The translations under genes and the position numbers were made by a program. A stretch of DNA of 64,000 bases. Source: Pseudomonadota bacterium. GTDB lineage: Bacteria > Pseudomonadota > Gammaproteobacteria > Burkholderiales > Burkholderiaceae_C. Shown one piece after another: positions 29,064 through 40,041 of this stretch (its first letter is position 1; every line of letters begins with the position of its first letter). The notes below the pieces were generated by a model, which was not told the origin of the DNA, searched no databases, and saw only the letters and a program-made list of their open reading frames with translations. Location: positions 124,001 through 188,000 of the forward strand of contig JAIUPH010000013.1 in NCBI GenBank assembly GCA_020161065.1, given 5' to 3'.

Positions 29064-29522
29064 TCAGTCGATCTGGCGCATCGTGCACATCAGCTCGGCC
29101 TCGGTCACCACGTCGGGGCCGACGAAGGCCTTGGTCTTGTACTTGTAGATGCCGGCGCGCGCTCGGTCGAGCTCGGCCTGCAGCACCATCTGGTCGCCGG
29201 GCTCCACCGGGCGCTTGAAGCGCGCGCCGTCGATGCCGACGAAGTACACGACCATGTTGTCGGTGATGTCCTGGCCGGCCGATTCGAACGACAGCAGCGC
29301 CGCCGTCTGCGCCAGCGCTTCGAGGATCAGCACGCCCGGCATCACCGGCCGCGCCGGGAAATGGCCGCTGAAGAAGGGCTCGTTGATGGTGACGTTCTTG
29401 ATCGCCTTGAGCCGCTTGTCCTTCTCGAACTCGATCACGCGGTCGACCAGCAGAAAGGGGTAGCGGTGCGGCAGCCGCTTGAGGATCTTGTGGATGTCGA
29501 GCACGGCAGGGGCGGCGGTCAT
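29064..29522 (-). CDS. fabZ: 3-hydroxyacyl-ACP dehydratase FabZ
   Basis: A 152-residue hot-dog-fold enzyme that dehydrates 3-hydroxyacyl-ACP in fatty-acid elongation. The catalytic His is in [20 protein letters not shown] with the partner Glu in [23 protein letters not shown] is the family N-terminal mark. The start is set by an ATGA overlap with lpxD. Its place between lpxD and lpxA is conserved and balances fatty acid and lipid A synthesis. Confidence 0.98.
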   Translation of the reverse strand: MTAAPAVLDIHKILKRLPHRYPFLLVDRVIEFEKDKRLKAIKNVTINEPFFSGHFPARPVMPGVLILEALAQTAALLSFESAGQDITDNMVVYFVGIDGARFKRPVEPGDQMVLQAELDRARAGIYKYKTKAFVGPDVVTEAELMCTMRQID

Positions 29523-30550
29523 GGCTTGTTCTCCAGCGCGCGGATGCGGTCGCGCAGCGTGTGCAGCTGCTTGAGCGTGGCGGCGTTCTTTTCCCAGTTC
29601 GCATTGTCGTCGATGGGGAAGAAGCCGCTGTACGTGCCCGGCTTGCGGATCGAGCGCGAGACCACGGTGGCGGCGCTGATGTGCACGTGGTCGACGATCT
29701 CCAGGTGGCCCAGGATCATCGCGCTGCCGCCGGCCGTGCAATGGCGGCCGATGTGCGTGCTGCCGGCCACGCCGGTGCAGCCGGCCATCGCGGTGTGCGC
29801 GCCGATGCGGCAGTTGTGGCCGATCTGGATCAGGTTGTCGAGCTTGACGCCGTCTTCGATCACGGTGTCGTCGAGCGCGCCGCGGTCGATGCAGGTGTTG
29901 GCGCCGACCTCGACGTCGTCGCCGATCCACACCGCGCCGAGCTGCTCGATCTTCACCCACTGCCCTTGCGCGGCCGCGTCGGGCGCGAAGCCGAAGCCGT
30001 CGGCGCCGACCACCGCGCCCGGCAGCACGAGGCCGCGCGCGCCGATGCGGCAACCGCGCTCGAAGACCACGCGCGCGCCCAGGCGCGAGCCCGGGCCCAC
30101 TTCGGCATCGGCGCCGACGAAGGCCTGCGCGCCGACCACCACGCCGGCGCCGATGCGCGCGCCGGCGCCGATGAAGGCCAGCGCGCCGATGCTGGCGCTG
30201 GCGTCGACGTGGGCGCCGGCCTCCACCACCGCGCTGGCATGCACGCCGGGCGCCGCGGGCGGCCGCAGCCGCGCCGCCCACCATTGCGTGAGCCGCGCAA
30301 AATACAGGTAAGGGTCGGCGGTGACGATGGCGGCGCCGCGTGCGGCCGCGGCGGCCTGGTGCTCGGGCCGCACCACCACGCAGGCGGCGCGGCTGGTGGC
30401 CAGCTGCGGCGCCAGCCGCGCCTGCGCCAGGAAGCTGATGTCGCGCGCGCCGGCGCGCTCCAGCGGCGCGATGCGCTCGACCGTCAGCGCGGGGTCGCCG
30501 AGCAGGCTGCCGCCGAGGGCGGCCACCAGTTCGGCCAGGCTGACCTGCAC
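29519..30550 (-). CDS. lpxD: UDP-3-O-acylglucosamine N-acyltransferase
   Basis: A 343-residue acyltransferase for the third step of lipid A synthesis. The N-terminal uridine-binding domain (1-100) precedes a long hexapeptide beta-helix ending with the catalytic-histidine segment [18 protein letters not shown], then a C-terminal helix. The start codon is GTG at 30550 (GTG CAG GTC AGC), 17 bp after the skp stop. It overlaps fabZ by 4 bp. Confidence 0.97.
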   Translation of the reverse strand: MQVSLAELVAALGGSLLGDPALTVERIAPLERAGARDISFLAQARLAPQLATSRAACVVVRPEHQAAAAARGAAIVTADPYLYFARLTQWWAARLRPPAAPGVHASAVVEAGAHVDASASIGALAFIGAGARIGAGVVVGAQAFVGADAEVGPGSRLGARVVFERGCRIGARGLVLPGAVVGADGFGFAPDAAAQGQWVKIEQLGAVWIGDDVEVGANTCIDRGALDDTVIEDGVKLDNLIQIGHNCRIGAHTAMAGCTGVAGSTHIGRHCTAGGSAMILGHLEIVDHVHISAATVVSRSIRKPGTYSGFFPIDDNANWEKNAATLKQLHTLRDRIRALENKP

Positions 30551-30567
30551 GGCGCGCGGCGGCGGCC

Positions 30568-31083
30568 CTAGCGGGCCGGGCCGGCGTTGAGCGCCTTGAT
30601 GACCTTGTCGGTGATGTCGATGCGCGTGCTGGCGAACACCACCTCTTGCAGGATCACGTCGTACTTTTCCTGGTCGAAGATCTGCTTGATCACGCGGTTG
30701 GCGCGCTCGACCACGCTGGCCAGCTCTTCGTTCTTGCGCTGGTTCAGGTCTTCCTGGAACTCGCGGCGCTTGCGCTGCAGGTCGCGGTCTTGCTCGACCA
30801 GCTCGCGCTGGCGGCGCGTGCGCTCGGCCTCGGCCAGGGTGGGCGCGTCCTTGTCCAGCTTGTCGGCCGCGGCCTTGAGCTTGGCGGCCTGGTCGTTGAG
30901 TTCGCGGTCGCGCTTGCTGAACTCGGCCTCGAGCTTGGCCTGCGCGGCCTTGGCGGGGGAGGCTTCGCGCAGCACGCGCTCGCTGTTGACGTAGCCGATC
31001 TTCAGCTCTTGCGCCGTCGCCGTGGCCGAGATCGCGGCCAGCGCCAGCGAAGCGGCCAGGGTTTTGAGCTTCGAGGTCTTCAT
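30568..31083 (-). CDS. skp: OmpH/Skp-family periplasmic chaperone
   Basis: A 171-residue periplasmic chaperone that carries unfolded outer-membrane proteins to the BAM complex. A signal peptide ([17 protein letters not shown], cleaved near ATA at 24) precedes the [13 protein letters not shown] strand. A long charged coiled coil (about 45-130) follows, then the closing [11 protein letters not shown] strand. It starts on the last base of the bamA stop (TGATG), showing coupled translation with its partner. Confidence 0.94.
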   Translation of the reverse strand: MKTSKLKTLAASLALAAISATATAQELKIGYVNSERVLREASPAKAAQAKLEAEFSKRDRELNDQAAKLKAAADKLDKDAPTLAEAERTRRQRELVEQDRDLQRKRREFQEDLNQRKNEELASVVERANRVIKQIFDQEKYDVILQEVVFASTRIDITDKVIKALNAGPAR

Positions 31084-33383
31084 CAGAACGCGGTCCCGAT
31101 CTGAAACTGGAAACGTTGGATTCTATCGTTGGGCTTGACCTTCACCGGCACGCCCCAGCTCAGCTTGAGCGGCCCCACCGGCGAGATCCAGCTCAGGCCG
31201 ACGCCCACCGATGCGCGCAGGCTGCCGGCATCGATCTTCTCGCCTTCGCGCCAGACGTTGCCGGCGTCGGCGAAGGCGAAGATGCGCAGCGTCTTGTCGT
31301 TGCCGGTGCCGGGCACGGGGAAGTACAGCTCGGTGTTGAAGTTGAGCTTGCGCGCGCCGCCGATGAAGGCGCCGGTGGGGTCGATCACGCCGAGCGAGCT
31401 TTGCTCGAACACGCGCACGCTGCCCAGACCGCCGCCGTAGAAGTTCTTGAAGATCGGGAACGGCCGCCCGCCCAGGCCCTTGCCCAGGCCCAGCTCGGCG
31501 TTGAACATCAGCGACATCTTCCACGGCAGCGGCCAGTACTCCTGGTACTGCAGGTTGCTGCGCAGGTAGCGCACGTCGCCGGCCATGCCCCATTCGAGGT
31601 TGACGCGCTGGTAGCGGCCGGCGGTGGGCGCCAGCGCGCTGTCGCGCGCGTCGCGCGCCCAGCCCAAGGTGAGCGGCACCGAGAAGCTGTTGGCGCCGTA
31701 GGTCTCGCGGTACAGGAAGTAGCTGTTGGGGATGCCGGTGGAGGTGCCGATGCGCGTGCTCTCGGCGCCGATGCCGACGAACACGGTGTCGAAATCGGTC
31801 ACCGGCACGCCGAAGCGCACCGAGGCGCCGGGCGTCGCAATCTGGTAGGTGTCGCCTTGCGCGTTGTACGGGCGGCTGGTGCGGTAGTAGAGGTCCAGCG
31901 CGCGCGAGATGCCGTCGACCGTGAAGTACGGGTCCACCGCGCTCAGCACCAGGGTGCGGTAGTACTTGCTGGTGTTGACCTCCACGCCCAGGTAGTTGCC
32001 CGAGCCGAAGACGTTGTCCTGCTTGACCGACAGCGTCAGGCCCAGCTTCTCGGCGTTGGAGTAGTTGGCGCCGATCAGCAGGTTGCCGGTGGGCTTCTCG
32101 CCGACGGTGACGGTCAGGTCCACCTGGTCGGGGGCGCCGGCCACCTCGTTGGTTTCGACGTTGACGTCCTTGAAATAGCCCAGGCGGTCGACGCGGTCGC
32201 GCGAGAGCTTGATGCGGTTGCCGTCGTACCACGACGATTCGAGCTGGCGGAACTCGCGCCGCACCACTTCGTCGCGCGTGCGGGTGTTGCCCGCCACGTC
32301 GACGCGGCGCACGTACACGCGGCGCTGCGGCTCGGCCACCAGCGTGATGGCGACCAGGCCCTTGGCGCGGTCGATCTCGGGGCGCGAGTCGACGCGCGCG
32401 AAGGCATAGCCGTAGGCGCCGAAGAGGTCGCCGAAGGCCTTGGTGGTCTCGGTGACGGCCTCGCCGCGGTAGGGCTCGCCGGGCTTGAGCCGCACCAGCG
32501 AGCGGAACTCGTCTTCCTTGCCCAGGTAGTCGCCCTCCAGCTTGATGCCGGTGACGGTGTAGGGCTGGCCCTCGCGGATGGAGATCGTGATCGAGATCTC
32601 CTGCTTGTCGGGCGAGATGGTGACCTGCGTCGACTCGACCGCGAACTCCAGGTAGCCGCGGTTGACGTAGTAGGCGCGCAGCGTTTCGAGGTCGGCGTTG
32701 AGCTTGGCGCGCGAATAACGGTCGGACTTGGTGTACCAGGTCAGCCAGCCGCCGGTGGTCAGGTCGAACAGGCCGAGCAGCGTGGACGGCGAGAAGGCCT
32801 TGGCGCCGACGATGCGGATGTCGCGGATGCGCGCGGCGTCGCCCTCGGTCATCGTGAAGGTCACGTTGACGCGGTTGCGCTCGATCGGCGTGACGGTCGT
32901 CACCACCTCGGCGCCGTAGAGGCTGCGCGACAGGTACTGGCGCTTGATCTCCTGCTCGGCGCGGTCGATCAGCGCGCGGTCGAAGGGCAGGCCTTCGCCG
33001 ATGCCGGCTTCCTTCAGCGACTTGGTCAGCGGGTCCTTGTCGAACTCCTTCAGGCCGTCGAAAGTGACGGTGGCGATCACCGGGCGTTCGTCGACGATGA
33101 CGACGGCGACGTCGCCTTCGATCTCGATGCGCACGTCCTTGAAGAGGCCCGTCGCGAACAGCGAGCGCAGCGCGATCGCGCCCTTCTCGTCGTTGTACGT
33201 GTCGCCGATGCGAAACGGCAGCGCGGCGAACACGGTGCCGGGGTCGGTGCGCTGCAGGCCCTCGACGCGGATGTCCTTGATGGTGAACGGTGTCACCGCG
33301 CGGGCGGCGGGCACGGCCAGCACGGCCAGGGTGACGGCGGCGACCAGGCTGCGCGCCGGAGCGATCGGGAATGCGGGGAACAT
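31083..33383 (-). CDS. bamA: Outer-membrane protein assembly factor BamA
   Basis: A 766-residue Omp85 protein, the core of the BAM machine that inserts beta-barrels into the outer membrane. The signal peptide ends near ARA (residue 29). Five POTRA domains follow (about 30-430, first [20 protein letters not shown]), then a 16-strand barrel with the loop-6 motif region [10 protein letters not shown] and a terminal aromatic signal ending in F (FQIGTAF). It lies 8 bp from rseP and overlaps skp by one base. Confidence 0.98.
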   Translation of the reverse strand: MFPAFPIAPARSLVAAVTLAVLAVPAARAVTPFTIKDIRVEGLQRTDPGTVFAALPFRIGDTYNDEKGAIALRSLFATGLFKDVRIEIEGDVAVVIVDERPVIATVTFDGLKEFDKDPLTKSLKEAGIGEGLPFDRALIDRAEQEIKRQYLSRSLYGAEVVTTVTPIERNRVNVTFTMTEGDAARIRDIRIVGAKAFSPSTLLGLFDLTTGGWLTWYTKSDRYSRAKLNADLETLRAYYVNRGYLEFAVESTQVTISPDKQEISITISIREGQPYTVTGIKLEGDYLGKEDEFRSLVRLKPGEPYRGEAVTETTKAFGDLFGAYGYAFARVDSRPEIDRAKGLVAITLVAEPQRRVYVRRVDVAGNTRTRDEVVRREFRQLESSWYDGNRIKLSRDRVDRLGYFKDVNVETNEVAGAPDQVDLTVTVGEKPTGNLLIGANYSNAEKLGLTLSVKQDNVFGSGNYLGVEVNTSKYYRTLVLSAVDPYFTVDGISRALDLYYRTSRPYNAQGDTYQIATPGASVRFGVPVTDFDTVFVGIGAESTRIGTSTGIPNSYFLYRETYGANSFSVPLTLGWARDARDSALAPTAGRYQRVNLEWGMAGDVRYLRSNLQYQEYWPLPWKMSLMFNAELGLGKGLGGRPFPIFKNFYGGGLGSVRVFEQSSLGVIDPTGAFIGGARKLNFNTELYFPVPGTGNDKTLRIFAFADAGNVWREGEKIDAGSLRASVGVGLSWISPVGPLKLSWGVPVKVKPNDRIQRFQFQIGTAF

Positions 33384-33390
33384 GAGGCGG

Positions 33391-34761
33391 TCAGTGCAGG
33401 CCCAGCAAGCGGGCCACGTCGTTGAACAGGGCCACCGACATCATCATCAACAGCAGCGCGATGCCGCCTCGTTGCAGACGCGCCAGCCAGAGATCGGAGA
33501 CCGGACGGCCGGTCAGCCCTTCGAAAGCATAGTACATCAGGTGCCCGCCATCGAGCATGGGCAGCGGCAGCAGGTTCAGCACGCCCAGGCTGACGCTGAC
33601 CAGCGCCAGGAAGGCGAGGTAGTAGCTCAGGCCCTGCTGCACCGATTGGCCGGCGTAGTCGGCGATGGTCAGCGGCCCGCTGAGGTTCTTGATCGAGGCC
33701 TCGCCGATCAGCATGCGGCCCAGCATGCGCAGCGTCAGCGCCGAGACTTCCCAGGTGCGCTGCGCGCCCAGCGCCAGCGCTTCCAGCGGGCCCTGGCGCA
33801 CGGTCACCATCTCGGGCGGCGGGCCGACGAAGGCATCGATGCGGCCGAACTCGCGCCCGCCTTCGTTCACCGCGCGCGGCTGCACCGGCAGCTCCAGCAC
33901 CTGGCCGTCGCGCTCGATGCGCCAGCGCTGCACGGCGGCGCTGCCCTTGGCCACCGACTTCATGATGCGCTCGCGCACGCTGAAGGCGTCGGCCACCGGC
34001 AGCGCGTCGATGGCCAGCACGCGGTCGCCCTTGCGCAGCCCGGCGGCGGCGGCCGGGCCGCCGATCTTCACCTCGCCCATCACCGGCTCGCTGTAGGCCG
34101 GGCCGAGGCCGATGGCCTTCATCGTCGAGGCGTCGACCTCGCGCGTGGCAAGCTGGCTCAAGTCGATGCGCGTGCGGCGCTGGCTGTGGCCCTGGGCGTC
34201 GCTGAGCATCAGGTACAGCGGCTCGCCCGACAGCGCGGCCTGCGTGATCTGCCAGCGCAGGTCGGTCATCGAGGCGACGTCGCGCCAGTCTTCGCCGTCG
34301 GCCGAGACCGAGCGCACCCAGTCGCCCGCCTTGACGCCGGCGGCCTCCAGCAGGCTGGCCGGCGCCGGCGTCGACAGCACGGCCTTGGGCTCGACGACGC
34401 CGTAGACATGCGCCGCCGCGTACAGCAGCACGGCCAGCAGCAGGTTGGCCAGCGGCCCGGCCGAGACGATTGCCGCGCGCGCCCACAGCGGCTTGCGGTT
34501 GAAGGCCTGGTCGCGCTCTTCGGGGCGCACCTCGCCTTCGCGCTCGTCCAGCATGCGCACGTAGCCGCCCAGCGGCAGCGCGCAGACCACGAACTCGGTC
34601 GACTCGCGGTCTTTCTGGCGCCGCCACAGCACGCGCCCGAAGCCGACCGAAAAGCGCAGCACCTTGACGCCGCAGGCCACGGCCACGCGGTAGTGGCCGT
34701 ACTCGTGCACCACGATCAGCACACCCAGCGTCAACAGGAAAGCAAGAACGGTCGTGATCAC
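33391..34761 (-). CDS. rseP: Site-2 intramembrane protease RseP
   Basis: A 456-residue zinc metalloprotease that cuts anti-sigma factors and remnant signal peptides within the inner membrane. The HEYGH zinc motif has H19, E20 and H23 in the first transmembrane helix. Two periplasmic PDZ domains (about 110-290) are followed by the LDGGH third-ligand motif ([11 protein letters not shown]). The start is GTG at 34761, giving a 4-bp GTGA overlap with dxr. The longer upstream frame inside dxr is rejected. Confidence 0.96.
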   Translation of the reverse strand: MITTVLAFLLTLGVLIVVHEYGHYRVAVACGVKVLRFSVGFGRVLWRRQKDRESTEFVVCALPLGGYVRMLDEREGEVRPEERDQAFNRKPLWARAAIVSAGPLANLLLAVLLYAAAHVYGVVEPKAVLSTPAPASLLEAAGVKAGDWVRSVSADGEDWRDVASMTDLRWQITQAALSGEPLYLMLSDAQGHSQRRTRIDLSQLATREVDASTMKAIGLGPAYSEPVMGEVKIGGPAAAAGLRKGDRVLAIDALPVADAFSVRERIMKSVAKGSAAVQRWRIERDGQVLELPVQPRAVNEGGREFGRIDAFVGPPPEMVTVRQGPLEALALGAQRTWEVSALTLRMLGRMLIGEASIKNLSGPLTIADYAGQSVQQGLSYYLAFLALVSVSLGVLNLLPLPMLDGGHLMYYAFEGLTGRPVSDLWLARLQRGGIALLLMMMSVALFNDVARLLGLH

Positions 34762-35945
34762 AGGGCCAACTCCTCGGCATGGCGTGCCGCTTCGACGCGC
34801 GCGCGGCGATCCAGTTCCAGCAGATCGGCCAGCGCGCGCGGTGCCGCCGGCGGCGTGATGCGTTCCAGCGTGCGGCAGTTCACCGCATGGATCGCCGTGA
34901 AGCCGATGCGCCGATCGAGAAAGGCCTGCACCGCCACTTCGTTGGCGGCGTTGAGCACCGCGCTCGTGCCCTCGCTCGCGCGCAGGCAGTCGTAGGCCAG
35001 TTGCAGCCCGGGAAAGCGCTGCAGGTCCATGGGCTCGAAGCTGAGGCCGGCCAGCGCCGTGAAGTCCAGCCGCGCGGCGCCCGACTCGATGCGCTGCGGG
35101 AACGACAGCCCGTAGGCGATGGGCACGCGCATGTCGGGCGTGCCGAGCTGCGCCAGCACCGAGGCGTCGCGGCAGACCACCATCGAGTGCACGATGCTCT
35201 GCGGATGCAGCACGACGCGGATGCGCTCGGGCGGCAGCTCGAACAGCCAGTGCGCCTCGATCACCTCCAGCGCCTTGTTCATCATGGTCGCCGAGTCGAC
35301 CGAGATCTTGCGCCCCATCACCCAGTTGGGGTGCGCGCAGGCCTCGTCGGGCGTCACGGCGGCAAGCGTGGCCGGGTCGCGGCGGCGGAACGGCCCGCCC
35401 GAGGCGGTGAGCACGATGTGGTCGATGTGCGCGGCCCAGCGGCTGCGGTCTTCGGGCAGGCACTGGAAGATGGCCGAGTGCTCGCTGTCGATGGGCAGCA
35501 GCGTCGCGCCGCCTTCGCGCACGGCCTGCATGAAGAGCGCGCCGCCGACCACCAGCGCTTCCTTGTTGGCCAGCAGCAGCCGCTTGCCCGCGCGCGCGGC
35601 GGCGATGCACGGCGCCAAGCCGGCGGCGCCGACGATGGCGGCCATCACCGCGTCGACCTCGGGGTGCGCCGCCAGCTCGGCCAGCGCGCCCTCGCCGGCC
35701 AGCACCTCGCTGCGCAGGCCTTCGGCGGCCAGCGCCTGCCGCAGCTGGCGCGCCGGCGCGTCGCCGGGCACGGCGACGAAGCGCGGCCGCCACTGCCGGC
35801 ATTGCGCCAGCAGCTCGTCGAGCCGTTGCTTGCCGCTGAGCGCGAAGACCTCGAAGCGGTCCGGATGGCGGCCGATCACGTCCAGCGTGCTGCTGCCGAC
35901 CGAGCCGGTGGACCCCAGGATCGCGATGCGTTGCAGCCGAGTCAT
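34758..35945 (-). CDS. dxr: 1-deoxy-D-xylulose 5-phosphate reductoisomerase
   Basis: A 395-residue NADPH enzyme making MEP in the non-mevalonate isoprenoid pathway. NADPH binding is by [14 protein letters not shown] (11-24); [32 protein letters not shown] and [14 protein letters not shown] form the active site. The ATG at 35945 fits the family start; a longer open frame upstream runs into cdsA. IspG of the same pathway lies at 59.6 kb. Confidence 0.98.
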   Translation of the reverse strand: MTRLQRIAILGSTGSVGSSTLDVIGRHPDRFEVFALSGKQRLDELLAQCRQWRPRFVAVPGDAPARQLRQALAAEGLRSEVLAGEGALAELAAHPEVDAVMAAIVGAAGLAPCIAAARAGKRLLLANKEALVVGGALFMQAVREGGATLLPIDSEHSAIFQCLPEDRSRWAAHIDHIVLTASGGPFRRRDPATLAAVTPDEACAHPNWVMGRKISVDSATMMNKALEVIEAHWLFELPPERIRVVLHPQSIVHSMVVCRDASVLAQLGTPDMRVPIAYGLSFPQRIESGAARLDFTALAGLSFEPMDLQRFPGLQLAYDCLRASEGTSAVLNAANEVAVQAFLDRRIGFTAIHAVNCRTLERITPPAAPRALADLLELDRRARVEAARHAEELAL

Positions 35946-35959
35946 GCGTACGGCGCCCT

Positions 35960-36796
35960 TCAAAGCGTGACGAAGGCCAGCGCCAGCGGGAACACCGGCA
36001 GCAGCGCGTCCACGCGGTCGAGCACGCCGCCGTGGCCGGGCAGCAGGTTCGAGCTGTCCTTGGCGCCGGCGGCGCGCTTGACCAGCGATTCGATCAGGTC
36101 GCCGACCACGCTCATCGCCGCCAGCGCCAGCAAGGCCAACGCGCCAGGCCACTGGCCGAGGCGGTCGAACAAGGCGCCGAACAGGCTGCGGCTGTCGGCG
36201 CCGCCGCCGGCTTCGACGGCCGTCCACGCGAAGGCCAGCAGCAGCACGCCGGCCATGCCGCTCCACACGCCTTCCCAGCTCTTGCCGGGGCTGATGCTCG
36301 GCGCCAGCTTGCGCCGGCCGAAGGCGCGGCCGCCGAAGTAGGCCGCGATGTCGGCCATCCACACCAGGCACAGCACCGAGAGGATGAAGTTGATGCCGAT
36401 GGCGCGCGCCTGCGCCAGCGCCAGCCAGCCGGCCCACAGCAAGGCCAGGCCGAGCGCCAGCCGTAGGCCCTTGGGCAGCGCCGGCCAGGCCGGCGGACCG
36501 GCGCGCAGCGCCGCCACGCCGCCCAGCACCCACACGGCCGCGGCCAGCCACCACACTGGGCGCGGCGCATCGCTCGCCCAGCCGGCGGCCAGCGCCGCCA
36601 GGCAGGCAACAGCTAACAGCAGACCCGAGGCCACCGCGGCGGCGCCCGCGAAGCCGTTGAGGCGCGCCCATTCCCAGCCGGCGGCGCCGATCATCAGCAG
36701 CGTGACCAGCGCAAACGGCCAGGCGCGCGCGGCGAACAGCGCCGGCAGCAGGATGGCCAGCAGCACCAGGGCCGTGATGATGCGCTGGCGCAGCAC
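35960..36796 (-). CDS. cdsA: Phosphatidate cytidylyltransferase
   Basis: A 278-residue membrane enzyme making CDP-diacylglycerol for phospholipids. It has about eight transmembrane helices and the C-terminal signature [18 protein letters not shown] followed by HGGVLDRVD. The likely start is GTG at 36796 (GTG CTG CGC CAG CGC), 10 bp after the uppS stop. The frame is open further upstream but overlaps uppS and is not hydrophobic. Confidence 0.95.
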   Translation of the reverse strand: MLRQRIITALVLLAILLPALFAARAWPFALVTLLMIGAAGWEWARLNGFAGAAAVASGLLLAVACLAALAAGWASDAPRPVWWLAAAVWVLGGVAALRAGPPAWPALPKGLRLALGLALLWAGWLALAQARAIGINFILSVLCLVWMADIAAYFGGRAFGRRKLAPSISPGKSWEGVWSGMAGVLLLAFAWTAVEAGGGADSRSLFGALFDRLGQWPGALALLALAAMSVVGDLIESLVKRAAGAKDSSNLLPGHGGVLDRVDALLPVFPLALAFVTL

Positions 36797-36806
36797 CGCT
36801 GAAGAC

Positions 36807-37550
36807 TCAGGCGCCTTGCGGCACGCCCTCGGGCGCGCTGCGCACGCCGCCGAAGCGGCGGTCGCGCCCCGCGTAGGCCGCCAGCGCCGCGTCGACCTCG
36901 GCGGCGCCGAAGTCGGGCCACAGGCAGTTGCTGAAGTACAGCTCGGCATAGGCCGTCTGCCACAGCAGGAAGTTGCTGACGCGCATCTCGCCGCCGGTGC
37001 GGATGAAGAGGTCGGGGTCGGGCGCGAAAGCCAGCGCCATGCGCTGCGCGAGCGCCGCCTCGTCGATCTGCGCGGGCGCCAGGCCGTCGGCCACGGCGCG
37101 CTGGCAGGCCTGCACCACGTCCCAGCGGCCGCCGTAGTTGAAGGCCACCGAGAGCTGGATGCGCGTGTTGGCCGCGGTGCCGGCCTCGGCTTCGTCCCAG
37201 GCGGCGCGCAGCTTGTCGGAGACGCCGGCGCGGTCGCCGACGATGCGGATGCGCACGCCCTCGGCGGCCAGCTTCTTCAGATATTTGGCGACGCCGATCA
37301 GCACCAGGTTCATCAGCCCCGAGACTTCTTCGTCGGGGCGCTTCCAGTTCTCCGACGAGAAGGCGAACACGGTCAGGTACTGCACGCCGCGCGCGGCGAA
37401 GACGTCGATCACGCGCAGCAGCGTCTCCATGCCCTGCTCGTGGCCGAAGAAGCGCGGCATGAAGCGGCGCTTGGCCCAGCGGCCGTTGCCGTCCATCACG
37501 ATGGCCACGTGGCGTGGCACCGTGGCGTGCGCGGAGTTCGCTGCCGGCAT
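36807..37550 (-). CDS. uppS: Undecaprenyl diphosphate synthase (cis-prenyltransferase)
   Basis: A 247-residue enzyme building the C55 lipid carrier for peptidoglycan and O-antigen. Signatures are HVAIVMDGNGRWAKRR, SSENWKRP, FNYGGRWDVV and DLFIRTGGEMRVSNFLLWQ. The ATG at 37550 gives the normal N-terminus but has no Shine-Dalgarno; upstream is a pyrimidine-rich stretch with a 13-bp direct repeat. The frame is open to 37712, overlapping frr, so a more upstream start cannot be fully excluded. Confidence 0.95.
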   Translation of the reverse strand: MPAANSAHATVPRHVAIVMDGNGRWAKRRFMPRFFGHEQGMETLLRVIDVFAARGVQYLTVFAFSSENWKRPDEEVSGLMNLVLIGVAKYLKKLAAEGVRIRIVGDRAGVSDKLRAAWDEAEAGTAANTRIQLSVAFNYGGRWDVVQACQRAVADGLAPAQIDEAALAQRMALAFAPDPDLFIRTGGEMRVSNFLLWQTAYAELYFSNCLWPDFGAAEVDAALAAYAGRDRRFGGVRSAPEGVPQGA

Positions 37551-37556
37551 GGATGC

Positions 37557-37587
37557 GAAAGGCGGGAGAGGCGAGAAAGGCGGGAGA
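37557..37587. repeat. 13-bp direct repeat in the frr-uppS spacer
   Basis: GAAAGGCGGGAGA occurs perfectly at 37557-37569 and 37575-37587, an 18-bp period. On the coding (minus) strand this makes a polypyrimidine leader directly before the uppS ATG where a ribosome site would be expected. Slippage is the simple origin; an effect on uppS translation is only a guess. Confidence 0.75.
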
Positions 37588-37617
37588 AGCGAGCGCGGGA
37601 ACGGGTCGTCGGCGGCC

Positions 37618-38184
37618 TCAGACGGCCATGACCTCGGCTTCCTTGGCGTGCACCAGGCGGTCGATCTCGGCGATCGTGCGGTCGGTGAGGCGCTGCACCT
37701 CGTCCTGCGCACGGCGCTCGTCGTCCTCGGACACGGCCTTGTCCTTGAGCAGCTTCTTCAGGTGCTCGTTAGCGTCGCGGCGGATCGAGCGGGCGGCGAT
37801 CTTCGCTTCCTCGCCGGTGTGGCGCACGACCTTGGTCAGGTCCTTGCGGCGCTCTTCGGTCAGTGCCGGCATCGGCACGCGCAGCAGGTCGCCCTGCGCC
37901 GCGGGGTTGAGGCCGAGGTCGGACTCGCGGATCGCCTTCTCGATCTTGCTGCCCATGCCCTTTTCCCAGGGCTGCACGCTGATCGTGCGCGCATCGAGCA
38001 GCGTGACGTTGGCCACCTGGCTGATCGGCACCATCGAGCCGTAGTAGTCGACGTGCACCTGGTCCAGGATGCCGGGGTGGGCGCGGCCGGTGCGGATCTT
38101 CTGCAGCTCGGCCTTCATGGCTTCGACCGACTTGCCCATCTTCTGCTCGGCGGTCTTCTTGATCTCGGGGATGGTGGTCGTCAT
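37618..38184 (-). CDS. frr: Ribosome recycling factor
   Basis: A 188-residue factor that, with EF-G, splits post-termination ribosomes. It has the conserved [21 protein letters not shown] helix start, the [17 protein letters not shown] segment, and the three-helix bundle end ([15 protein letters not shown]). Length is normal. It lies 15 bp after pyrH in rpsB-tsf-pyrH-frr. Confidence 0.98.
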   Translation of the reverse strand: MTTTIPEIKKTAEQKMGKSVEAMKAELQKIRTGRAHPGILDQVHVDYYGSMVPISQVANVTLLDARTISVQPWEKGMGSKIEKAIRESDLGLNPAAQGDLLRVPMPALTEERRKDLTKVVRHTGEEAKIAARSIRRDANEHLKKLLKDKAVSEDDERRAQDEVQRLTDRTIAEIDRLVHAKEAEVMAV

Positions 38185-38199
38185 CGTCGATGCGCCTTT

Positions 38200-38910
38200 T
38201 TACACATGCACCAGGGTGCCTTCGTCCTCGCCCTGCACCACGCGCTTGAGCGCGCCGGGCTTGAAGATGGAGAAGACCTTGATCGGCAGCTTCTGGTCGC
38301 GGCACAGCGCGAAGGCGGTGGCGTCCATCACCTGCAGGTTGCGCGCGATGGCCTCGTCGAAGCCGATGCGCGCGTAGCGCGTGGCCGTGGGGTCCTTGTT
38401 GGGGTCGGCGCTGTAGACGCCGTCGACCTTGGTCGCCTTCAGCACGATCTCGGCGCCGACCTCGGCGCCGCGCAGCGCGGCGGCGGTGTCGGTGGTGAAG
38501 AAGGGGTTGCCGGTGCCGGCGGCAAACACCACCACCTTGCCTTCTTCCAGGTACTGCAGCGCCTTGGGCCGCACGTAGGGCTCGACCACCTGGTCGATCG
38601 AGATCGCCGACATCACGCGCGCCGTCATGCCCTCTTGCCGCATGGTGTCGGCCAGCGCCAGCGCGTTCATCACGGTGGCCAGCATGCCCATGTAGTCGGC
38701 GGTGGCGCGGTCCATGCCCACCGAGCCGCCGGCCACGCCGCGGAAGATGTTGCCGCCACCGATGACGACGGCGACCTCGCAGCCGAGCTGCGTCACCTCC
38801 TGCACTTCACGCACCATGCGCACGATGGTGGCGCGGTTGATGCCGTAGGCATCGTCGCCCATCAGGGCTTCGCCAGACAACTTGAGCAGGATGCGCTTGT
38901 AGGCCGGCAT
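38200..38910 (-). CDS. pyrH: UMP kinase
   Basis: A 236-residue hexameric amino-acid-kinase-fold enzyme phosphorylating UMP to UDP. It opens [15 protein letters not shown] and carries [34 protein letters not shown] and the [16 protein letters not shown] nucleotide site. It follows tsf after an 85-bp spacer with a GC hairpin. Confidence 0.98.
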   Translation of the reverse strand: MPAYKRILLKLSGEALMGDDAYGINRATIVRMVREVQEVTQLGCEVAVVIGGGNIFRGVAGGSVGMDRATADYMGMLATVMNALALADTMRQEGMTARVMSAISIDQVVEPYVRPKALQYLEEGKVVVFAAGTGNPFFTTDTAAALRGAEVGAEIVLKATKVDGVYSADPNKDPTATRYARIGFDEAIARNLQVMDATAFALCRDQKLPIKVFSIFKPGALKRVVQGEDEGTLVHV

Positions 38911-38949
38911 TCGGCGGGGCTCCGTTCGCGAGGGGTCGTCGAGTGTAAG

Positions 38950-38975
38950 GCGCCGGGACCGGCAGGCCCCGGCGC
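38950..38975 (-). terminator. GC-rich hairpin between tsf and pyrH
   Basis: GCGCCGGG (38950-38957) pairs perfectly with CCCGGCGC (38968-38975) around a 10-nt loop in the 85-bp tsf-pyrH spacer. Without a T-run it is more likely an attenuator or mRNA end-protecting hairpin that lets rpsB-tsf be expressed above pyrH-frr. Confidence 0.5.
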
Positions 38976-38995
38976 GGGCGGCCAGCGGCTGGCGC

Positions 38996-39922
38996 CTACT
39001 GGCCCTTGGCGGCGGCGACCTGGGCCGCCACTTCGGCCGCGAAGTCGTCGGTCTTCTTCTCGATGCCTTCGCCCACCACGTACAGCGTGAAGCCCTTCAC
39101 CGTGGTGTTGGCCGCCTTCAGGTGCTGGCCGACGGTCTGCTTGCCGTCGGCGGCCTTGACGAAGACCTGGTCGAGCAGGCTCACTTCCTTGAGGAACTTC
39201 TGCACCGAGCCGTCGACGCGCTTGGCGACGATCTCGGCCGACTGCGTCGGCTTGCCGGCGGCGACGGCCGCGGCCGCATCCTCGGCGGCCTTCTCGGCGG
39301 CGATCTTGCGCTCCTTCTCGACCAGCTCGGCCGGCACCTCGGCCGACGACAGCGCCGCCGGCTTCATCGCCGCGACGTGCATCGCCACGTCCTTGGCCGC
39401 CGTGGCGTCGCCCTCGAACTCGACGATCACGCCGATGCGCGTGCCGTGCAGGTAATGCGCCAGCGCCTGGCCGCCGTCGTAGCGCTTGAAGCGGCGGATC
39501 GACAGGTTCTCGCCGATCTTGCCGATCAGGCCCTTGCGCACGTCTTCCAGCGTCGGGCCGAAGCCGTCCTGCTGGTACGGCAGCGCCGACAGCGCGGCCA
39601 CGTCGGCCGGGTTCTTCTGCGCCACCAGCTCGGCGGCGGCCTTGGCGAAGGCCAGGAACGAATCGTTCTTGGAGACGAAGTCGGTCTCGCAGTTGATCTC
39701 GATCAGCGCGCCGGTGCGGCCGGCCACCGAGGCGGCGACCACGCCCTCGGCGGTGATGCGCGCGGCGGCCTTGCCGGCCTTGTTGCCGAGCTTGACGCGC
39801 AGGATTTCCTCGGCGCGCTCCATCTGGCCGTCGGCCTCGGTCAGCGCCTTCTTGCACTCCATCATCGGGGCGTCGGTCTTGGCGCGAAGTTCGGCCACCA
39901 TGCTTGCGGTGATTGCTGCCAT
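38996..39922 (-). CDS. tsf: Elongation factor Ts
   Basis: A 308-residue guanine-nucleotide exchange factor for EF-Tu. The N-terminal UBA-like part and core carry [19 protein letters not shown] and AEEILRVK, followed by the [20 protein letters not shown] segment with TDFVSKN (the Tu-contact motif). The ATG at 39922 has GGAGAA 7 bp ahead; an ATG seven codons upstream has no such site. It lies downstream of rpsB behind a strong hairpin. Confidence 0.98.
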   Translation of the reverse strand: MAAITASMVAELRAKTDAPMMECKKALTEADGQMERAEEILRVKLGNKAGKAAARITAEGVVAASVAGRTGALIEINCETDFVSKNDSFLAFAKAAAELVAQKNPADVAALSALPYQQDGFGPTLEDVRKGLIGKIGENLSIRRFKRYDGGQALAHYLHGTRIGVIVEFEGDATAAKDVAMHVAAMKPAALSSAEVPAELVEKERKIAAEKAAEDAAAAVAAGKPTQSAEIVAKRVDGSVQKFLKEVSLLDQVFVKAADGKQTVGQHLKAANTTVKGFTLYVVGEGIEKKTDDFAAEVAAQVAAAKGQ

Positions 39923-40002
39923 TGCAGGTTCTCCGGTGTTCAAAGGCCGGCGCCGCCGCGCGTGCGGCGGCGTGCCGGCCTGGGTGTGAGAGGGTTTTCA
40001 GC

Positions 40003-40023
40003 GCGGCCTCGAAACGAGGCCGC
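40003..40023 (-). terminator. Perfect 9-bp hairpin between rpsB and tsf
   Basis: GCGGCCTCG (40003-40011) pairs with CGAGGCCGC (40015-40023) around a 3-nt loop, within the 119-bp rpsB-tsf spacer. On the transcribed strand it is followed by GCTGAAAACCC, not a T-run. A hairpin between rpsB and tsf that tunes their ratio is known in other bacteria; this one could act likewise. Confidence 0.6.
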
Positions 40024-40041
40024 CGGCCAGCGCGGCCCCGA

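Noticed and set aside
31116-33425. A 769-codon plus-strand open frame antisense to bamA
   Set aside because: Antisense shadow of a well-supported BamA gene.
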